The notes: generated by a model not told the origin, from the sequence alone. A stretch of 64,000 nt of DNA from Pontibacter aydingkolensis (GCF_019443125.1 NZ_JAHYXK010000010.1:120260-184259); one strand, 5' to 3'; shown: positions 35,345 through 44,549, counted from the stretch's first letter. Translations and numbers: made by a program.

Positions 35345-36289
35345 ATGAGAAGCTATGAGAACTCGGGCTACAACCCGTACAACGACAATTATAGGTCTGA
35401 GACAAGAAGCTCAGGCAGAAACTATTCATCAAGTGATTTTGACAGCTCACCTCGCAGCCGCAGCTATGGTAGCTCTAACTACAGAACCGGTGATCTAGGC
35501 TCAGGAAGAGATTCTTATGCAAACTCCGGTTACGGTAACACATCAAACTATGGTCGTTCTGCTGGCTCGTCTAACTATGGTTCAGGATCATCTAACTATG
35601 GATCAGGCTCTTCCGGATACGGAAGTTCTGGCTATGGCTCCAGCCCATCATCGTATGGCTCATCACAATATGGTTCCGGCTCTTCTTATGGATCAGGATA
35701 TGGTTCCGGATCATCTGGATATGGCAGCAGCCGTTACAGCAGCGGCAGTTCCGACAGAGACCGCTCTGGACGTGATTCCTGGGATCGCGCCGGCGACCGT
35801 ATAGAGAATACCTGGGAGCGCACCAAGAACCGCGTATCTAATGCCTGGGACAGAGCAACAGATGATAATGACAGAGATGACTACAGAAACCGCAACTATA
35901 ATACCTATGGTTCTGGTTACGGTTCAGGATCTCGATACGGATCATCTGGTTATGGATCGTCTTCTAACTATGGCTCATCCGGATACGGATCAGGCTCTAA
36001 TTACGGCAGCGGCTATGGCTCTTCGTCGTCTTACGACAGAGACCGCCATAGTTCAGACTATGACAGAGACAGACATGAGCGTGGTTTCTTCGACAGAGCA
36101 GGCGATGAGATAAAATCATGGTTTGGTGATGATGAAGCCGAGCGCAGAAGAAGAATGGACGAAATGCGCGACCGTGAGCATGACAGCGATTACAACAGAT
36201 ATGGGAGAAGCTCCTCTTCGTACGGAAACACCTATAGCGGACCTCCCTACTCTTACGGATCATCTTCGAGAAGAGACTATGAGTGGTAG
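35345..36289 (+). CDS. Ser-Tyr-Gly-rich low-complexity protein with two amphipathic modules (SWFGD motif)
   Basis: A 314-residue protein with no signal peptide or membrane helix. Residues about 55-135 and 185-230 are almost pure Ser/Gly/Tyr built on [S/G/N]YG units. Two helical, charged modules interrupt them: SWDRAGDRIENTWER (145-159) and GFFDRAGDEIKSWFGDD (247-263); they share a W/F-DRAGD-x-I-xx-S/T-W pattern and so look duplicated. The second runs into EAERRRRMDEMRDRE, a motif also known beside BON domains in other bacteria (from memory). Lys is nearly absent and Arg plentiful. All six Ser codons are used within the repeats, so selection, not recent slippage, maintains them. Composition resembles FUS-type prion-like domains. 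Confidence 0.85.
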   Translation: MRSYENSGYNPYNDNYRSETRSSGRNYSSSDFDSSPRSRSYGSSNYRTGDLGSGRDSYANSGYGNTSNYGRSAGSSNYGSGSSNYGSGSSGYGSSGYGSSPSSYGSSQYGSGSSYGSGYGSGSSGYGSSRYSSGSSDRDRSGRDSWDRAGDRIENTWERTKNRVSNAWDRATDDNDRDDYRNRNYNTYGSGYGSGSRYGSSGYGSSSNYGSSGYGSGSNYGSGYGSSSSYDRDRHSSDYDRDRHERGFFDRAGDEIKSWFGDDEAERRRRMDEMRDREHDSDYNRYGRSSSSYGNTYSGPPYSYGSSSRRDYEW

Positions 36290-36367
36290 AGACACCAACA
36301 GGCAGCCGTTTTCCCGCGGTTACCATTGGTAACTCCTACTTAGGATAGTGGATGTAACTCCACAAGG

Positions 36368-36398
36368 AAACCCCGCTGCAAAAGCAGCGGGGTTTTTT
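36368..36398 (+). terminator. Intrinsic terminator after the Ser-Tyr-Gly gene
   Basis: AAACCCCGCTGC (36368-36379) pairs perfectly with GCAGCGGGGTTT (36384-36395) over AAAA, then T residues. Confidence 0.93.
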
Positions 36399-36432
36399 AT
36401 GTTTAAATGATTCTGAACCGGTTAGCTTTTTT

Positions 36433-36440
36433 TACATTTG
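36433..36440 (+). promoter_or_regulatory. Putative -7 box of the outer-membrane barrel gene
   Basis: TACATTTG matches TAnnTTTG and lies about 40 bases before the ATG at 36479. Confidence 0.4.
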
Positions 36441-36478
36441 CACTTTAAGAAAACCCTAAAAGATATTTAAACCCGTTT

Positions 36479-37084
36479 ATGAAGAAACTATTATTCTTAG
36501 TTGCATTTGCACTGGTAAGTTCTACTGGCTTTGGCCAGCAGCTGGGTGTGAAAGCAGGTGCTACTTATGCTACATTTAAAGGCGATGACGCCAAGAATTA
36601 CGACTACAGATTAGGATACACGGCAGGTGTAATGCTGCAGCAGCATATCACTGATCTTGTAGGGGTGCAGGTAGAGGCGCTTTATACTTCTAAAGGCGCA
36701 AAGATTGAAAACAAAACCGGAAATACGGAAATAAACAACATTTACAGATTGAATTATGTAGATGTTCCGGTAATGCTGCATTTATCTGCAGGCGGTATGT
36801 TTATTGATTTAGGGCCTCAGGCATCGTTTATCTCAAGTGCAAAGCGCATAAGCGAGACTACTACAAACAGCACTACCACAACCGTTGAAACTGATATTAC
36901 CGATAATCCTTATACTATAGACTTCAGTTATGTAGCTGGCATCGGATTCAGGGCATCGAATAATATCGGTATTGAACTTCGCTATAACGGCGGCCTTAAA
37001 AAAATTGACGATGAGGGTCCATTAGTTGGTATACAGCGCCGCAACTCTCACTTTAACCTGATGCTTAGCTATCTTTTCTGGTAG
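36479..37084 (+). CDS. Outer-membrane beta-barrel protein (porin family/PorT-like)
   Basis: A 201-residue protein with a signal peptide (MKKLLFLVAFALVSSTGFGQ, cleavage near 20). The mature part alternates hydrophobic residues in strands, starting QLGVKAGATYATFKGDD and ending in SHFNLMLSYLFW with a terminal aromatic, the signal for barrel insertion. A Thr-rich loop is near 125-140. It is monocistronic with its own terminator. The specific role is unknown. Confidence 0.85.
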   Translation: MKKLLFLVAFALVSSTGFGQQLGVKAGATYATFKGDDAKNYDYRLGYTAGVMLQQHITDLVGVQVEALYTSKGAKIENKTGNTEINNIYRLNYVDVPVMLHLSAGGMFIDLGPQASFISSAKRISETTTNSTTTTVETDITDNPYTIDFSYVAGIGFRASNNIGIELRYNGGLKKIDDEGPLVGIQRRNSHFNLMLSYLFW

Positions 37085-37097
37085 CACTAATTGTCAG

Positions 37098-37137
37098 TTA
37101 ACTAAAAAGCCCCTGAAAACAGGGGCTTTTTAGTTAA
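37098..37137. terminator. Bidirectional intrinsic terminator
   Basis: An 18-base perfect stem (37098-37115 with 37120-37137) around AAAA, with A-rich left and T-rich right ends, lies between the convergent barrel and SulP genes. Confidence 0.93.
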
Positions 37138-37183
37138 AAACAGTAATGAACTAGCTGTCGGGCAGCCGCAATACATTTTAGAG

Positions 37184-38752
37184 TTAGTGCATATCCATTA
37201 CAGATACTTCCGGTACATTAAGCACCTCTACTGTAATATTTCTTTCGTGTGCTGTTTTTCTGAAAGCCTGTATCGCCTCCAGTACATCATAATCTATGTA
37301 CTCAGAGTTTTCGCCATCGATGATCACATGGCTGTTATTCGGCATGTGTTCCAGAGTAAGAACAATACTGGCCTTGTTCAGGAAGGAGACGTGCTCACTT
37401 AGTTTAATGCGGATAATCTCTCTGTCCTGCTGCTCTTCTTTGTGGTAAAAGTATGGCGATTTATAGTTAGCCTTCAGGATATAGAATATACCAACAGCCA
37501 GACCAATACAGATACCTACCAAGAGGTCAGTGAACAGGATAGCAAGAATAGTAACTACAAATGGAATGAACTGCTCAGAACCGATCTTGAGCTGCGACTT
37601 GTACAGGCTTGGCTTTGTTAGCTTAAAACCTATAACAAGTAATACAGCAGCCAGCGCTGAAAGCGGAATCAGGTTAAGAAAGTTAGCTAGGAACAGCACT
37701 GACAACAACAGGAAAATACCATGCACAAAAGCCGACATCTTGGTTACACCACCTGCTGCAATGTTCGCTGAACTGCGCACGATTACGGCTGTCATAGGTA
37801 AACCACCGATCATACCGCTCAAAATATTACCTACACCCTGTGCCTTTAACTCACGGTTATTTGGTGTGCGACGCTTGTGTGGGTCAAGTTTATCGACAGC
37901 CTCTACGCTAAGCAGTGTCTCAAGGCTGGCTACAATGGCAATGGTAATAGCCACCACATACACCTGAGGGTTGGTAAGCATGGAGAAGTCTGGCAAACGG
38001 AGTTCGTTGCCCATATCCGTAATACTGCCGATTACGGGCAGCGACACCAGGTGCGACGATGAGATGGCCAGGCCAGGTGCCATGCTCTTAAACATCTCAT
38101 TCATGGCAATAGACAACACTACCACAATAAGGGCGCCAGGCACCAGCTTAAAGAACTTGTAACGCTTAAGCCACGCTGTGTCCCATACGATAAGTATAGT
38201 TAACGAAACTATGCCCACGATCAGGGCACCAAGATTGATCGCTGTAAAAGCATGAAACAACTCAGAGAAAGTAGTTCTGCCATCCGGCTGAATAAAGGTC
38301 ATCTCACCGAAGAAATCATCGTCGGCGCCCATAAAGTGAGGTATCTGCTTCAGGATAAGTATAAGACCAATCGCGGCAAGCATACCTTTGATGACAGATG
38401 ACGGAAAGTACAGGCCGATAACGCCTGCTTTGATAAAGCCCAGTACCAACTGTAAAAAGCCAGCCAGCACAACGGCAAGTAAAAAACCCTCAAAGCTTTG
38501 CAGTGTTTCGATACCATTAAGAACAATAACGGTAAGGCCAGCCGCCGGACCACTAACGCTTAATTGCGAGCCGCTTAGCAGAGCCACAATTACCCCCCCG
38601 ACAATACCAGTTAAAATACCTGAGAAAAGTGGCGCCCCAGAGGCAAGAGAGATGCCAAGGCACAGTGGCAAAGCCACTAAAAACACAACAAGTCCTGCAG
38701 GTATATCCTTACCTAGCGTGGCCATGTAATTTGTAGATCTTTTTGAATTCAT
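37184..38752 (-). CDS. SulP family inorganic anion transporter
   Basis: Started at the ATG giving MNSKRSTNYMATLGKDIPAGL (522 residues); a GTG five codons upstream is also open. About 12-14 membrane segments include AGLVVFLVALPLCLGISLASGAPLFSG and the conserved GLPMTAVIVRSSANIAAGGVTKMSAFVHG. A C-terminal STAS domain (about 430-522, VVLT-type HVIIDGENSEYIDYDVLEA) follows. SulP proteins move sulfate, bicarbonate or other anions, usually with Na+ or H+. No carbonic anhydrase gene is adjacent, so bicarbonate transport cannot be inferred from context. Confidence 0.93.
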   Translation of the reverse strand: MNSKRSTNYMATLGKDIPAGLVVFLVALPLCLGISLASGAPLFSGILTGIVGGVIVALLSGSQLSVSGPAAGLTVIVLNGIETLQSFEGFLLAVVLAGFLQLVLGFIKAGVIGLYFPSSVIKGMLAAIGLILILKQIPHFMGADDDFFGEMTFIQPDGRTTFSELFHAFTAINLGALIVGIVSLTILIVWDTAWLKRYKFFKLVPGALIVVVLSIAMNEMFKSMAPGLAISSSHLVSLPVIGSITDMGNELRLPDFSMLTNPQVYVVAITIAIVASLETLLSVEAVDKLDPHKRRTPNNRELKAQGVGNILSGMIGGLPMTAVIVRSSANIAAGGVTKMSAFVHGIFLLLSVLFLANFLNLIPLSALAAVLLVIGFKLTKPSLYKSQLKIGSEQFIPFVVTILAILFTDLLVGICIGLAVGIFYILKANYKSPYFYHKEEQQDREIIRIKLSEHVSFLNKASIVLTLEHMPNNSHVIIDGENSEYIDYDVLEAIQAFRKTAHERNITVEVLNVPEVSVMDMH

Positions 38753-38888
38753 ACGTTTAAGTTGCACGCTATTTAAAAGTGGGATTACCCTAACAGAAAG
38801 AATAAGAGCACACTTTATTTAATGTAGGTACAAAGGTATAACCGTGAGATTAAGGGCGAATTAAAAAGACATTAAAAACAGATTAAAA

Positions 38889-40280
38889 TCAGGGAACTGC
38901 CGGAATAAACATGTAAGCCTGTGGTAATTTGATGGTAACCTTTGTGCCTTTGTCAAGGATGGAATCTACTACGATCTGGCCTTTATGTAGTTTAAGTATG
39001 CGCTCGGCCAAAGGCAGGCCTATGCCATGTCCGGTTATATTTCTAACGTTCTCTGCCCTGAAAAACGGCACAAATACATGTTTCAGGTCTTCCTCTTTAA
39101 TACCTAGTCCCTGGTCGGTTACCTCCAATATCACTTCGCTGTCACGAAGTATGATCAGGGCATTAACCGTTTGGCCTGTAGGTGTAAATTTAATGGCGTT
39201 TTCCAGTACGTTTACCACGGCTATAAGCAAAAGCGCTTCGTTGCCTTTTACCATCAGTCGGTCCTCATCATCCGGAAAATTGGCAAAGTTTATACTTATG
39301 TGGGCATCAGGCAAACGCTTAAGTACCTGGTCATGGGCTGTCCAGACCAGTTCGTCAAACCGAAGGTAGGATAGCTTTATCTTGGAGGGGTCCAAGCTTG
39401 CCTGCGCGATCTGCAGCAGGCCATTCGAGAGTTCGGTAAGCAGGCGGGCGTCCTCTAAGGTTGATCGCAGCACACGTGCATACTCTTCCGGTTCGCGCGG
39501 CTTCATCAGGGCAACTTCCAGTTCTCCTATCATGGCTGTAAGGGGTGTTCGCAGCTCATGGGAGGCGCTGGACACAAAAGTGCTCTGCATTTCGAAGGAT
39601 AGCTCTAACCTGTCCAGCATTTTATTGAAGGTCTGGGCAAGATGGGATATCTCGTCTTTTCCATCGGCATTGCTCAGGCGCATGTGCAGGTCACTGGCAC
39701 TTATTTTTTCTACCTCACTTACAACCTTAGTAATCGGCTTCAGGGCTTGTTGTGAAAATCCCCATCCGGCTATTATCACAATCACCATGGACCCCAGAAA
39801 CCCTACAATCAGGATCACTTTGAGGTGTTGCAATTTACGTAGACTATAGGCATCCACTGAAGAGGCCAGCACATAGAAACCACTAGCCTGTGCCGTATGA
39901 TAGATACCTACAACCTGCCGTACACCTTGCTCATACTCTACTATCTTCTGCTGCTTAATCCGACTTAGCACTTTCGGGTTAATGCCTACTTCGCCGTCGC
40001 CTTCGGCAAAGTATAAATCGCCGTTGCTGTTATACACGCGCACCGCCTCGTAAGGCAATTCCTGGTAATAGTTTATCTGGCTCTGCCGGCGCTCCGCCGG
40101 GCTCATTTTATCAGAATCAAGTATATACTTTGCTGTAATAAGCGCACGCCGGTGTATGCGCTTATAAAAATCCTCTTGCCGGTAAATAGAGGTAAAATAG
40201 TAGATTACCAGCGAGAAAAAGATCAGTATCAGGGCAAATATACTGGTGAACTGCAGCGAAAGCTTATACCTTATTTTCAT
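38889..40280 (-). CDS. Sensor histidine kinase of a two-component system
   Basis: A 463-residue membrane kinase: two helices (about 8-30 and 154-176) enclose a periplasmic sensor of about 120 residues, then HAMP (about 177-230), HisKA with SSASHELRTPLTAMIG (phospho-acceptor His) and HATPase_c (NVLENAIKFTP, DQGLGI, GHGIGLPLAERIL). This is the CusS/QseC-like arrangement. It follows the response regulator by three bases. A divergent cation exporter suggests a metal signal. Confidence 0.92.
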   Translation of the reverse strand: MKIRYKLSLQFTSIFALILIFFSLVIYYFTSIYRQEDFYKRIHRRALITAKYILDSDKMSPAERRQSQINYYQELPYEAVRVYNSNGDLYFAEGDGEVGINPKVLSRIKQQKIVEYEQGVRQVVGIYHTAQASGFYVLASSVDAYSLRKLQHLKVILIVGFLGSMVIVIIAGWGFSQQALKPITKVVSEVEKISASDLHMRLSNADGKDEISHLAQTFNKMLDRLELSFEMQSTFVSSASHELRTPLTAMIGELEVALMKPREPEEYARVLRSTLEDARLLTELSNGLLQIAQASLDPSKIKLSYLRFDELVWTAHDQVLKRLPDAHISINFANFPDDEDRLMVKGNEALLLIAVVNVLENAIKFTPTGQTVNALIILRDSEVILEVTDQGLGIKEEDLKHVFVPFFRAENVRNITGHGIGLPLAERILKLHKGQIVVDSILDKGTKVTIKLPQAYMFIPAVP

Positions 40281-40283
40281 GCA

Positions 40284-40961
40284 TTACTCCTGCTCTTTTA
40301 GCACATATCCCATACCTACCAAAGTATGGATCAGCTTGTTATCGTATCCTTTGTCTATCTTTTTTCGCAAGAAGTTAATGTACACATCTATTACATTGCT
40401 GCCCGTATCAAAGGATGTCTCCCATACCTGTTCGGTTATATCTACCCTGGATACTACTTTGCCCTGGTTGCGTAGCAGGTAGTATAACAGGGCAAACTCC
40501 CGGGCTGTAAGGTTGATAGGCTTACCACCTCGGTTCACTGTTTTCTTCGACACATCCAGTTCCAGGTCGGCTATGCTCAGCTTTTCGCCAGAGCTATTCT
40601 CAGAACCGCGGCGGGTCAGGGCCCTGAGGCGTGCCAGCAGCTCCTTAAACTCAAAAGGTTTGGTCAGGTAATCGTCTGCACCGGCATCCAGCCCGGTAAT
40701 TTTATCGTCGGTGCTGCCCAAAGCCGTTAACATGATAATGGCCACAGTGCTGTTATGCTTCCGTATTTCCCGGCACACTTCCAGGCCGTTCATGTGAGGC
40801 AATATTACGTCCAGCAAAATGATATCGTACTCATTTTGAAGCGCCATTTTTATGCCAAACGTGCCGTCGTAAGCCTGATCTACATCATAGGATTGCTCTT
40901 CCAGCCCTTTTTTAATAAAGGCGGCTACCTTTGGTTCGTCCTCAACAAGTAAAATTCTCAT
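40284..40961 (-). CDS. OmpR-family response regulator
   Basis: Started at the ATG giving MRILLVEDEPKVAAFIKKGL (225 residues); upstream codons of the open frame are not family-like. The receiver has acidic VEDE, phospho-Asp in IILLDVILPHMNG, and Lys in LTKPFEF. The C-terminal winged helix includes NLTAREFALLYYLLRNQGKVVSR and VIDVYINFLRKKID. It probably controls the adjoining cation exporter (inference from divergence). Confidence 0.94.
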   Translation of the reverse strand: MRILLVEDEPKVAAFIKKGLEEQSYDVDQAYDGTFGIKMALQNEYDIILLDVILPHMNGLEVCREIRKHNSTVAIIMLTALGSTDDKITGLDAGADDYLTKPFEFKELLARLRALTRRGSENSSGEKLSIADLELDVSKKTVNRGGKPINLTAREFALLYYLLRNQGKVVSRVDITEQVWETSFDTGSNVIDVYINFLRKKIDKGYDNKLIHTLVGMGYVLKEQE

Positions 40962-41120
40962 AAATACAGTATTAGCAGCACAGGCAGGGTGGATTTGCTC
41001 CGGTGTATCAATTACTTTAACAGCTGCAAGATATATAGCAATCCCCAAAGACCGAACAATCTGGCTACCGGTAAGTTTACGAAGGTATCAAAATTTAGCC
41101 ACACTCGTTTCAAGTATACA

Positions 41121-42050
41121 ATGGCAAACAGCAACATACATAAGCACGAAGAGGGGCATGGACACGGGCATCACCACCATCAAGCCGGCGATAACATTAA
41201 GGTAGCATTTTTCCTTAACCTCAGTTTTACTGTTATCGAGCTTATCGGCGGCCTCTGGATAAACAGCGTAGCCATACTATCGGATGCCCTGCACGACCTG
41301 GGCGACTCGCTTTCGCTGGGCCTGGCCTGGTACTTTGAAAAAGTTGCTAAGCGGCAGAGCGACGCTAAATTTACCTTTGGCTACAAACGCTTTTCGCTGC
41401 TGGGCGCTGTCATAAACTCGGTTGTACTTCTGGTAGGCTCTATCATTATACTTACCGAGGCCATTCCCCGCATCTGGAACCCCGAGCCTGTAAACGCAGT
41501 CGGGATGATGGGCTTTGCTGTACTAGGTGTGGTTGTGAACGGTGCTGCGGTGCTACGCTTAAAAGGAGGAGAATCGATAAACGAAAAAGTGGTGCGCCTG
41601 CACCTGATGGAAGATGTGCTGGGTTGGGTAGCCGTGCTGATAGGTGGTATTATATTATACTTTTTTGACTGGCCAGTGATTGACCCGCTGCTTTCGCTGG
41701 GCATTACAGTGTTTGTGCTATACAATGTAGTGCGCAACCTGCGTCAAAGTATAAAAATACTTTTACAGGGTACACCAGCTAATATCAGTACTGAAAATGT
41801 GAAAGCAAAACTGAAAGCCATGCTGCATATTGCATCGGTACACGACCTGCACATCTGGACAATGGACGGCACTTACAACATTATGAGCGTGCATGCTGTG
41901 GTTCCGCATACTATATCGCCTGAGCAAACCAGCGCACTAAAACAGGCAATCCGAAAAGAAATGGCAGACATAGGCATCAGCCATGTAACAATTGAGCTGG
42001 AAGTACCCGGCGAAGTATGCAGTTTTGAAGGCTGCGAGCCTCCTGCCTAG
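41121..42050 (+). CDS. Cation diffusion facilitator (CzcD/ZitB-like metal exporter)
   Basis: Started at the ATG giving MANSNIHKHEEGHGHGHHHHQ (309 residues); the extra 44 codons upstream are not plausible. The His-rich N-terminus is typical of Zn2+/Co2+/Cd2+ exporters. Six membrane helices carry HDxxD motifs (LSDALHDLGDSLSLG and HLMEDVLGW). The C-terminal cytoplasmic domain includes VHDLHIWTMDGTYNIMSVHAVV. The stop overlaps that of the opposite DUF1801 gene. It is divergent from the two-component system. Confidence 0.95.
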   Translation: MANSNIHKHEEGHGHGHHHHQAGDNIKVAFFLNLSFTVIELIGGLWINSVAILSDALHDLGDSLSLGLAWYFEKVAKRQSDAKFTFGYKRFSLLGAVINSVVLLVGSIIILTEAIPRIWNPEPVNAVGMMGFAVLGVVVNGAAVLRLKGGESINEKVVRLHLMEDVLGWVAVLIGGIILYFFDWPVIDPLLSLGITVFVLYNVVRNLRQSIKILLQGTPANISTENVKAKLKAMLHIASVHDLHIWTMDGTYNIMSVHAVVPHTISPEQTSALKQAIRKEMADIGISHVTIELEVPGEVCSFEGCEPPA

Positions 42051-42406
42051 TTCTGGTTCAGGTGCACTGCCTCGCGTATCAGCTCAACAAAATAGTTCTC
42101 ATCTATATCTTCCAGCGTACGGATTTTAACATGCGGATTCTGCCCGTTGCGGCTTACCAGCCTGCGGTGCGGATCAGAGAGCTCTTTACCCCTAAAAAAG
42201 CCAAAATGGATGCCGCTGCGCGATGAGGCGAAATAGCAAACCGGGCCGTAAAAAAAGTAGCAGGCACAATCCCAGCGTACGCATTCCTCCAGGTGCGCCA
42301 CAGAAGCTTGAATGATACGGCGTACTTCGTTCGCCAATTGTTGTTTCTCAGGAGTCAGGTTTTCGAGATACTCGTCTACTTGGTTTGTTGTTGTCTTGCT
42401 TCTCAT
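42047..42406 (-). CDS. DUF1801 domain protein
   Basis: A 119-residue protein of the DUF1801/YdhG fold: VDEYLENLTPEKQQLANEVRRII at the start, then VRWDCACYFFYGPVCYFAS, HFGFFRGKEL and HVKIRTLEDID. These small proteins share a fold with frataxin-like/YdeI families; function unknown. Its TAG shares the bases CTAG with the CDF stop on the other strand. Confidence 0.85.
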   Translation of the reverse strand: MRSKTTTNQVDEYLENLTPEKQQLANEVRRIIQASVAHLEECVRWDCACYFFYGPVCYFASSRSGIHFGFFRGKELSDPHRRLVSRNGQNPHVKIRTLEDIDENYFVELIREAVHLNQN

Positions 42407-42632
42407 AAGGTTTAGCTCTGTTACAGCACAAAAGAGCTCTTGCTGCTAAATATACAAACATTTGAATATTCAGACAAAAAATACAGAAATCATTTACAGG
42501 AAAGAAGTGTGCTAAAACGAACAGACAAACCATCACAACAGGTAAGTATAACCCTGTCTGTCAAGCTTATATGCAACATCATGTATAAGGATAATCTAAG
42601 ACTGGAAAAGGACAGGAATAAATTCTTTTTTA

Positions 42633-43271
42633 TCAGGCATGCTCCAGCACCTGCAAAATGCGCTGCTCCAGCTCGTGCAGTTCGGTGTAGCCTTTAGCTA
42701 TTTGCTCTACCCCATGGTTGCTTAGCAGGAAGATACTAGGAAAGGCATCTGCTCCAATATCGTCCACATAACCAAATTCATCTTCCATTTGCTGTATAAT
42801 CTCTTCGGACTCGAAAAGGGTAAGGAAAAGATTTTCAGAGATCCCAAACATACCTACTATTCTGGCAAGAACTGCCGGGTTTCGAATGTCCATGCCATCT
42901 GCATAAAATGCGGAGTGCATAGCGCGCAATACTTCCAGGGTTAGCACAGGCCGCAGTAAACGTACACATAGCATTGCCCTGCAGGCCGGTTCTGTATTAT
43001 AAACAAAATTCTCTTGCCTGAAAAACCGGTAATCAAAAGGGAGGTAAGTTCTTTCCTGTACCTGGTGCCAGCTAACTGCTAATTGGTCTTTCTCTGACTG
43101 CTGCAAAGGAGAATTAGTATAGGCATGCAAATCGCCGAACAGCACCTGCACTCTTAATCTGCCTTGCCATAAAGCCTGCAGGCGGCGCACCACTGCTGTG
43201 AAACCATAGCACCAGACGCACATGGGGTTGGTAACGTAGATCAACTGCGGATTATCGGATACTTTAACCAT
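42633..43271 (-). CDS. DsbA/FrnE-like thioredoxin-fold protein
   Basis: A 212-residue cytoplasmic protein. NPMCVWCYGF places a CxxC (Cys18, Cys21) at the usual active-site position; the long helical insert and late DAFPSIFLLSN (cis-Pro) complete a DsbA-like fold. It has no signal peptide, so it resembles FrnE-type cytosolic disulfide oxidoreductases. Monocistronic, between DUF1801 and a repeat island. Confidence 0.85.
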   Translation of the reverse strand: MVKVSDNPQLIYVTNPMCVWCYGFTAVVRRLQALWQGRLRVQVLFGDLHAYTNSPLQQSEKDQLAVSWHQVQERTYLPFDYRFFRQENFVYNTEPACRAMLCVRLLRPVLTLEVLRAMHSAFYADGMDIRNPAVLARIVGMFGISENLFLTLFESEEIIQQMEDEFGYVDDIGADAFPSIFLLSNHGVEQIAKGYTELHELEQRILQVLEHA

Positions 43272-43309
43272 AGGCTATACTTTTTGCCTATGTATTTACC
43301 GATTGTAGC

Positions 43310-43766
43310 CGCACTTGGTTGTGGTTTTGATTGGTGGTTGCTAATTGGTGGTTGCTAATTGTTGCTTGCTTAATGGTTGAATTGTTGATTGTTGAATTAT
43401 TAAAGTTTCTGGCGCAAGTCTTTAGCAATAGCGGTGACTTGTGACTCTGCATAATGGGAGGTCTTCAGACTTCCATGAGCCATACTTTCAACTTCTGCAA
43501 AGTATAAATCCATACTTTAGGATGCGCTGAGATGACCTCACAGCGTCCTCCAGACCTGTGAGCGTCTTGTCTAAGCGAAGCAAAGGCCACGGGCACAGAC
43601 ACTCACAGGTTTTTAAAACACTATGAGGTCTTTGAGCAAGCCTTCTATACATTTAAGAAAAAGACGCAAAGTATTGCATCTCTACATTCGAATAACAATC
43701 AACGATCAACCATTAACAAAAAACCATCCACCCATTTAACAAGCAACAACTAACAACAGCAATTAA
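43310..43766. repeat. Composite repeat island with inverted GT/AC flanks
   Basis: From left to right: a GT-rich tract (about 43315-43400, ATTGTTG units); half of the 511-683 element (43409-43490, with GGTCTTCAGACTTCC); a decayed copy of the 31608-31740 inverted element (about 43530-43637); the palindrome AGACGCAA...TTGCATCT (43672-43691); and an AC-rich tract (about 43692-43765, AACAATCAAC units) that mirrors the first. No ORF is supported in 43272-43766. Confidence 0.7.
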
Positions 43767-44549
43767 TCACTTATAAATCATCTTCACAGTCATGCCGCCG
43801 TCTATGGTTATACTTTGGCCGGTAATAAAACCTGCTTTAGCAGAGCACAGGTACAACGCAGCCTCGGCGATATCTTCAGGAGTTCCCACGCGGCCAACGG
43901 GGTGCTGCTCTTTATCTTCTTTGCTGTGCTGCGGTTTATACTTCTGGCTTTTTTTCTGCCAGTCACCTGTTTCTATCCAGCCGGGTGCAATGGCGTTTAC
44001 TCGTATCCTGTCTACTGCAAGGCTAATGGCCAGCGAGTGCGTTAATGCTTCGAGTCCTCCTTTAGAGGCTGAGTAGGCAAATGTATTGGGCTCCGACATA
44101 AACGCCCTGGTACTGCTGATGTTAAGAATGACCGGATATCCTGACTTTTTAAGAAGCGGCAGACTATACTTGGCGCACATCACCGGGCCGCGCAGGTTTA
44201 CGGCCATTATCTTATCGAACTCAGACATAAGCATTTCCTGCAGGTTACCCATAAAAGGATCGGCGATACCTGCGTTATTTACCAGTACATCCAGCAGCCC
44301 ATACTTCTCCCCCACCTTTTCCATCAGCGCCACAACTTCATGTTCGGCACTTACATCGCAAAGTATAAACTCAATATTCCCTTTCCCTTGCTGTAGCCTT
44401 TTTACTGCTTCTTTTCCTGCTTCCTGGTCTACATCGGTTATGATAACTGCTGCTCCTTCGCGGGTAAACGCCTCAGCCATGCCCAGGCCAATGCCTTGTG
44501 CGCCACCGGTAATCAATACAGTTTTGCTTTTATAGTATGTGTTACTCAT
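43767..44549 (-). CDS. SDR family NAD(P)-dependent oxidoreductase
   Basis: A 260-residue classical short-chain dehydrogenase. TGGAQGIGLGMAEAF is the cofactor glycine motif, VNNAG the structural motif, and ISSTRAF...YSASKGG supplies the catalytic Ser-Tyr-Lys set. Asp in ITDVDQEAGKE suggests NAD preference. The substrate cannot be told from sequence. It is divergent from the membrane-protein cluster; the 140-base gap holds that cluster's promoter and operator. Confidence 0.93.
   Translation of the reverse strand: MSNTYYKSKTVLITGGAQGIGLGMAEAFTREGAAVIITDVDQEAGKEAVKRLQQGKGNIEFILCDVSAEHEVVALMEKVGEKYGLLDVLVNNAGIADPFMGNLQEMLMSEFDKIMAVNLRGPVMCAKYSLPLLKKSGYPVILNISSTRAFMSEPNTFAYSASKGGLEALTHSLAISLAVDRIRVNAIAPGWIETGDWQKKSQKYKPQHSKEDKEQHPVGRVGTPEDIAEAALYLCSAKAGFITGQSITIDGGMTVKMIYK

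Noticed and set aside
35517..36332. Other-frame ORFs overlapping the Ser-Tyr-Gly gene (35517-35804, 35841-36113, 36123-36332, and one on the minus strand)
   Set aside because: They are out-of-frame readings of the repetitive DNA; their composition (Met/Thr/Asp-rich or His/Arg-rich) follows from the repeat and no start context supports them.
37184..38752. SulP transporter as a bicarbonate uptake module
   Set aside because: No carbonic anhydrase or other carbon-concentrating gene lies nearby; only the general anion transporter call is supported.
43310..43766. CRISPR array in the repeat islands
   Set aside because: Repeats are degenerate, palindromic and irregularly spaced, with no constant direct repeats or cas genes.
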